Below, in pieces: positions 8,430-9,431 of a stretch of 9,431 bases of DNA. This DNA is from Planctomycetota bacterium (lineage in GTDB: Bacteria > Planctomycetota > PUPC01 > JACPCR01): contig JASLXP010000183.1 of NCBI GenBank assembly GCA_030740295.1, forward strand, positions 1 through 9,431. The letters run 5' to 3'. The notes under the pieces were generated by a model. That model was given only the letters and a program-made list of their open reading frames with translations, searched no databases and was not told the origin of the DNA. The number at the start of each line of letters is the position of its first letter. Positions within the stretch are counted from its first letter, which is position 1. A program made the translations under genes and the position numbers.

Positions 8430-9071
8430 ATGCGCTGCAACTTTGCTTTCATTCTGATTGCTTCGTCATTCCTGTCGCTCACCTCCGGCGAGGAAGCACC
8501 CGTAACGATCAAGTTACACTCGGAAGTGCCTGCCTTGCAGGAGTGGGGTGCCGAGACGCAGGAGCTGCTTGTGAGGTGGCATCCCCGCATCAGCAATCTG
8601 CTGCCAACGGAAGGTTTCAAGGCTACGCGAATTCTCGAATTCCGGATTAAGAAAACAGATAAAGGTGTCGGGGCGACCTCGGGCAACAGAATTACCGTTT
8701 CCTCGCATTGGATTGAAAAGCATCCGGATGACGTGGGGATGGTTGTGCATGAATTGGTGCACGTGATTCAGGCATATTCATCGGCCAAGCCGTGGTGGAT
8801 CACCGAAGGTATCGCCGATTACATTCGGTGGGCGATCTTCGAGGGAAAACCGCAGTCATGGTTTCCGCGGCCCGCGCAGGCAAGTGGATACAAAAAGGGG
8901 TACAGAGTTGCTGCTGGATTCCTTCTCTGGCTGGAGTCCGGCAAGGCCCCCGGAATCGTCAAGAAGCTCAATACGGCCATGCGCCACAGAAAATACTCAG
9001 ACGAGATTTTCAAGAATGCCACAACGCGTTCCCTTGACGATCTCTGGAACGATTATTGTGGATTGGAGTAA
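8430..9071 (+). CDS. Secreted basic secretory protein (BSP) family zinc peptidase
   Basis: This 213-residue protein belongs to the plant/bacterial 'basic secretory protein' family (PF04450), putative extracellular metallopeptidases. Residues 1-20 are a signal peptide with hydrophobic core FAFILIASSFLSL. The zinc motif HELVH is at 107-111, and WWITEGIADYIRW at 122-134 supplies the probable third ligand, Glu126. YKKGYRVAAGFLLWL (154-168) is also characteristic of the family, as is the C-terminal SLDDLWNDY. All expected active-site elements are present and the length suits a single domain. The frame stays open upstream to 8274, overlapping the ThuA start. ATG 8430 is chosen because it gives a compact signal peptide; ATG 8379 would add 17 residues. 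There is no clear Shine-Dalgarno at either. It is transcribed divergently from the ThuA gene and is followed 4 bp later by the sialidase-like gene. Its protein substrate is unknown. Confidence 0.86.
   Translation: MRCNFAFILIASSFLSLTSGEEAPVTIKLHSEVPALQEWGAETQELLVRWHPRISNLLPTEGFKATRILEFRIKKTDKGVGATSGNRITVSSHWIEKHPDDVGMVVHELVHVIQAYSSAKPWWITEGIADYIRWAIFEGKPQSWFPRPAQASGYKKGYRVAAGFLLWLESGKAPGIVKKLNTAMRHRKYSDEIFKNATTRSLDDLWNDYCGLE
9065..9068 (+). promoter_or_regulatory. Shine-Dalgarno GGAG for the sialidase-like gene
   Basis: GGAG lies 7 nt before the ATG at 9076 and within the last codons of the BSP gene (GGAGTAATTCCATG). It is the clearest ribosome-binding site on the plus strand. It confirms the start of the last gene and its tight linkage to BSP. 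Confidence 0.6.
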
Positions 9072-9075
9072 TTCC

Positions 9076-9431
9076 ATGATCGAAAAAATCCAACACCGAG
9101 GCGTTCTGATTTACGAGGCATCGCCGGCTGGCGAGACCCGTGCGGAGGATGTTGTTCCGGCGCATCCGAACGGCATTCAAATCAGCAGGAATCGTTGGCT
9201 GCTCGTGTATGCCACGCGGGGCTTTCGAGGCTCCGATGACGATCTCAGCACCCTCTGTCAACTGCGGGCAGAGACGCCGGACGGCCCGCTGCTCACCGAG
9301 GTCGTGCTTGGTAAGACAACCAATGAATGGGATCCAGATGGCGCGGGCGCACGGCTGGTAAAGCAATGCGGGCATCCGGTGGCATTCGGTGTGCCGAAGG
9401 GCGCGTTGGTCCGTGGGAATGCCGCGTCCAA
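9076..9431 (+). CDS. Sialidase/BNR-like protein, N-terminal fragment
   Basis: An open frame starts at ATG 9076 and continues past the right edge after 118 codons. Visible segments are HPNGIQISRNRWLLVYATRG (residues 30-49), GSDDDLSTLCQLRA (52-65) and, near the cut, HPVAFGVPKGALVRGN. The pattern of an opening blade, 'RWLLVYATRGFRG' followed by an aspartate-rich turn and a strand, resembles PVC proteins annotated as exo-alpha-sialidase or BNR/Asp-box six-bladed propellers; this rests on memory, not a search. No signal peptide is present, so the product is probably cytoplasmic, unlike the BSP peptidase before it. The 4-bp gap and the GGAG site overlapping the BSP end suggest a two-gene operon. 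Catalytic arginines and Asp-boxes would lie beyond the window, so enzymatic activity cannot be judged and the name is tentative. Confidence 0.65.
   Translation, partial: MIEKIQHRGVLIYEASPAGETRAEDVVPAHPNGIQISRNRWLLVYATRGFRGSDDDLSTLCQLRAETPDGPLLTEVVLGKTTNEWDPDGAGARLVKQCGHPVAFGVPKGALVRGNAAS

Overview
The window looks like chromosomal DNA from a Planctomycetota or Verrucomicrobiota (PVC) bacterium. The strongest pointer is a 1134-residue secreted protein that joins a dehydrogenase-type beta-propeller, HEAT-like repeats and a CxxCH cytochrome domain, an architecture characteristic of that superphylum. A ThuA-like protein, a Ser-less SGNH-type protein and a bacterial 'basic secretory protein' peptidase fit the same origin. 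Several starts lack a clear Shine-Dalgarno, which is also common there. I cannot name a genus.

Layout. Five genes lie on the minus strand, in transcription order from the right: ThuA-like protein (7424-8299), SGNH/GDSL-type protein (6195-7427, overlapping ThuA by ATGA), dehydrogenase/cytochrome protein (2520-5924), GH127/DUF1680 putative beta-L-arabinofuranosidase (439-2325), and the N-terminal 101 residues of a DUF5695-like protein (305 to beyond the left edge). Two genes diverge on the plus strand: a secreted BSP-family zinc peptidase (8430-9071) and, 4 bp after it, the first 118 residues of a sialidase/BNR-like protein that leaves at the right edge (9076 onward).

Non-coding parts. Four gaps hold what is not coding. 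306-438 is almost filled by a 94-bp imperfect palindrome. 2332-2519 shows nothing convincing apart from the GH127 ribosome-binding site. 5925-6194 holds a near-perfect 24-bp inverted repeat and a 12-bp direct repeat. 8300-8429 is the divergent promoter region, with an inverted repeat and a TTGACA hexamer. I found no tRNA, rRNA, CRISPR array, transposase or integrase.

How the genes may work together (inference). The ThuA, SGNH and dehydrogenase/cytochrome proteins all carry export signals and would act outside the cytoplasm, oxidising a sugar or sugar-derived compound and passing electrons to a c-type haem. The GH127 and DUF5695-like proteins lack signal peptides and would act on imported oligosaccharides. 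The cluster reads as a carbohydrate-catabolism locus with an arabinose- or rhamnose-containing glycan as a possible substrate. I see no defence, mobile or secretion system. The least explained elements are the two palindromic intergenic structures.
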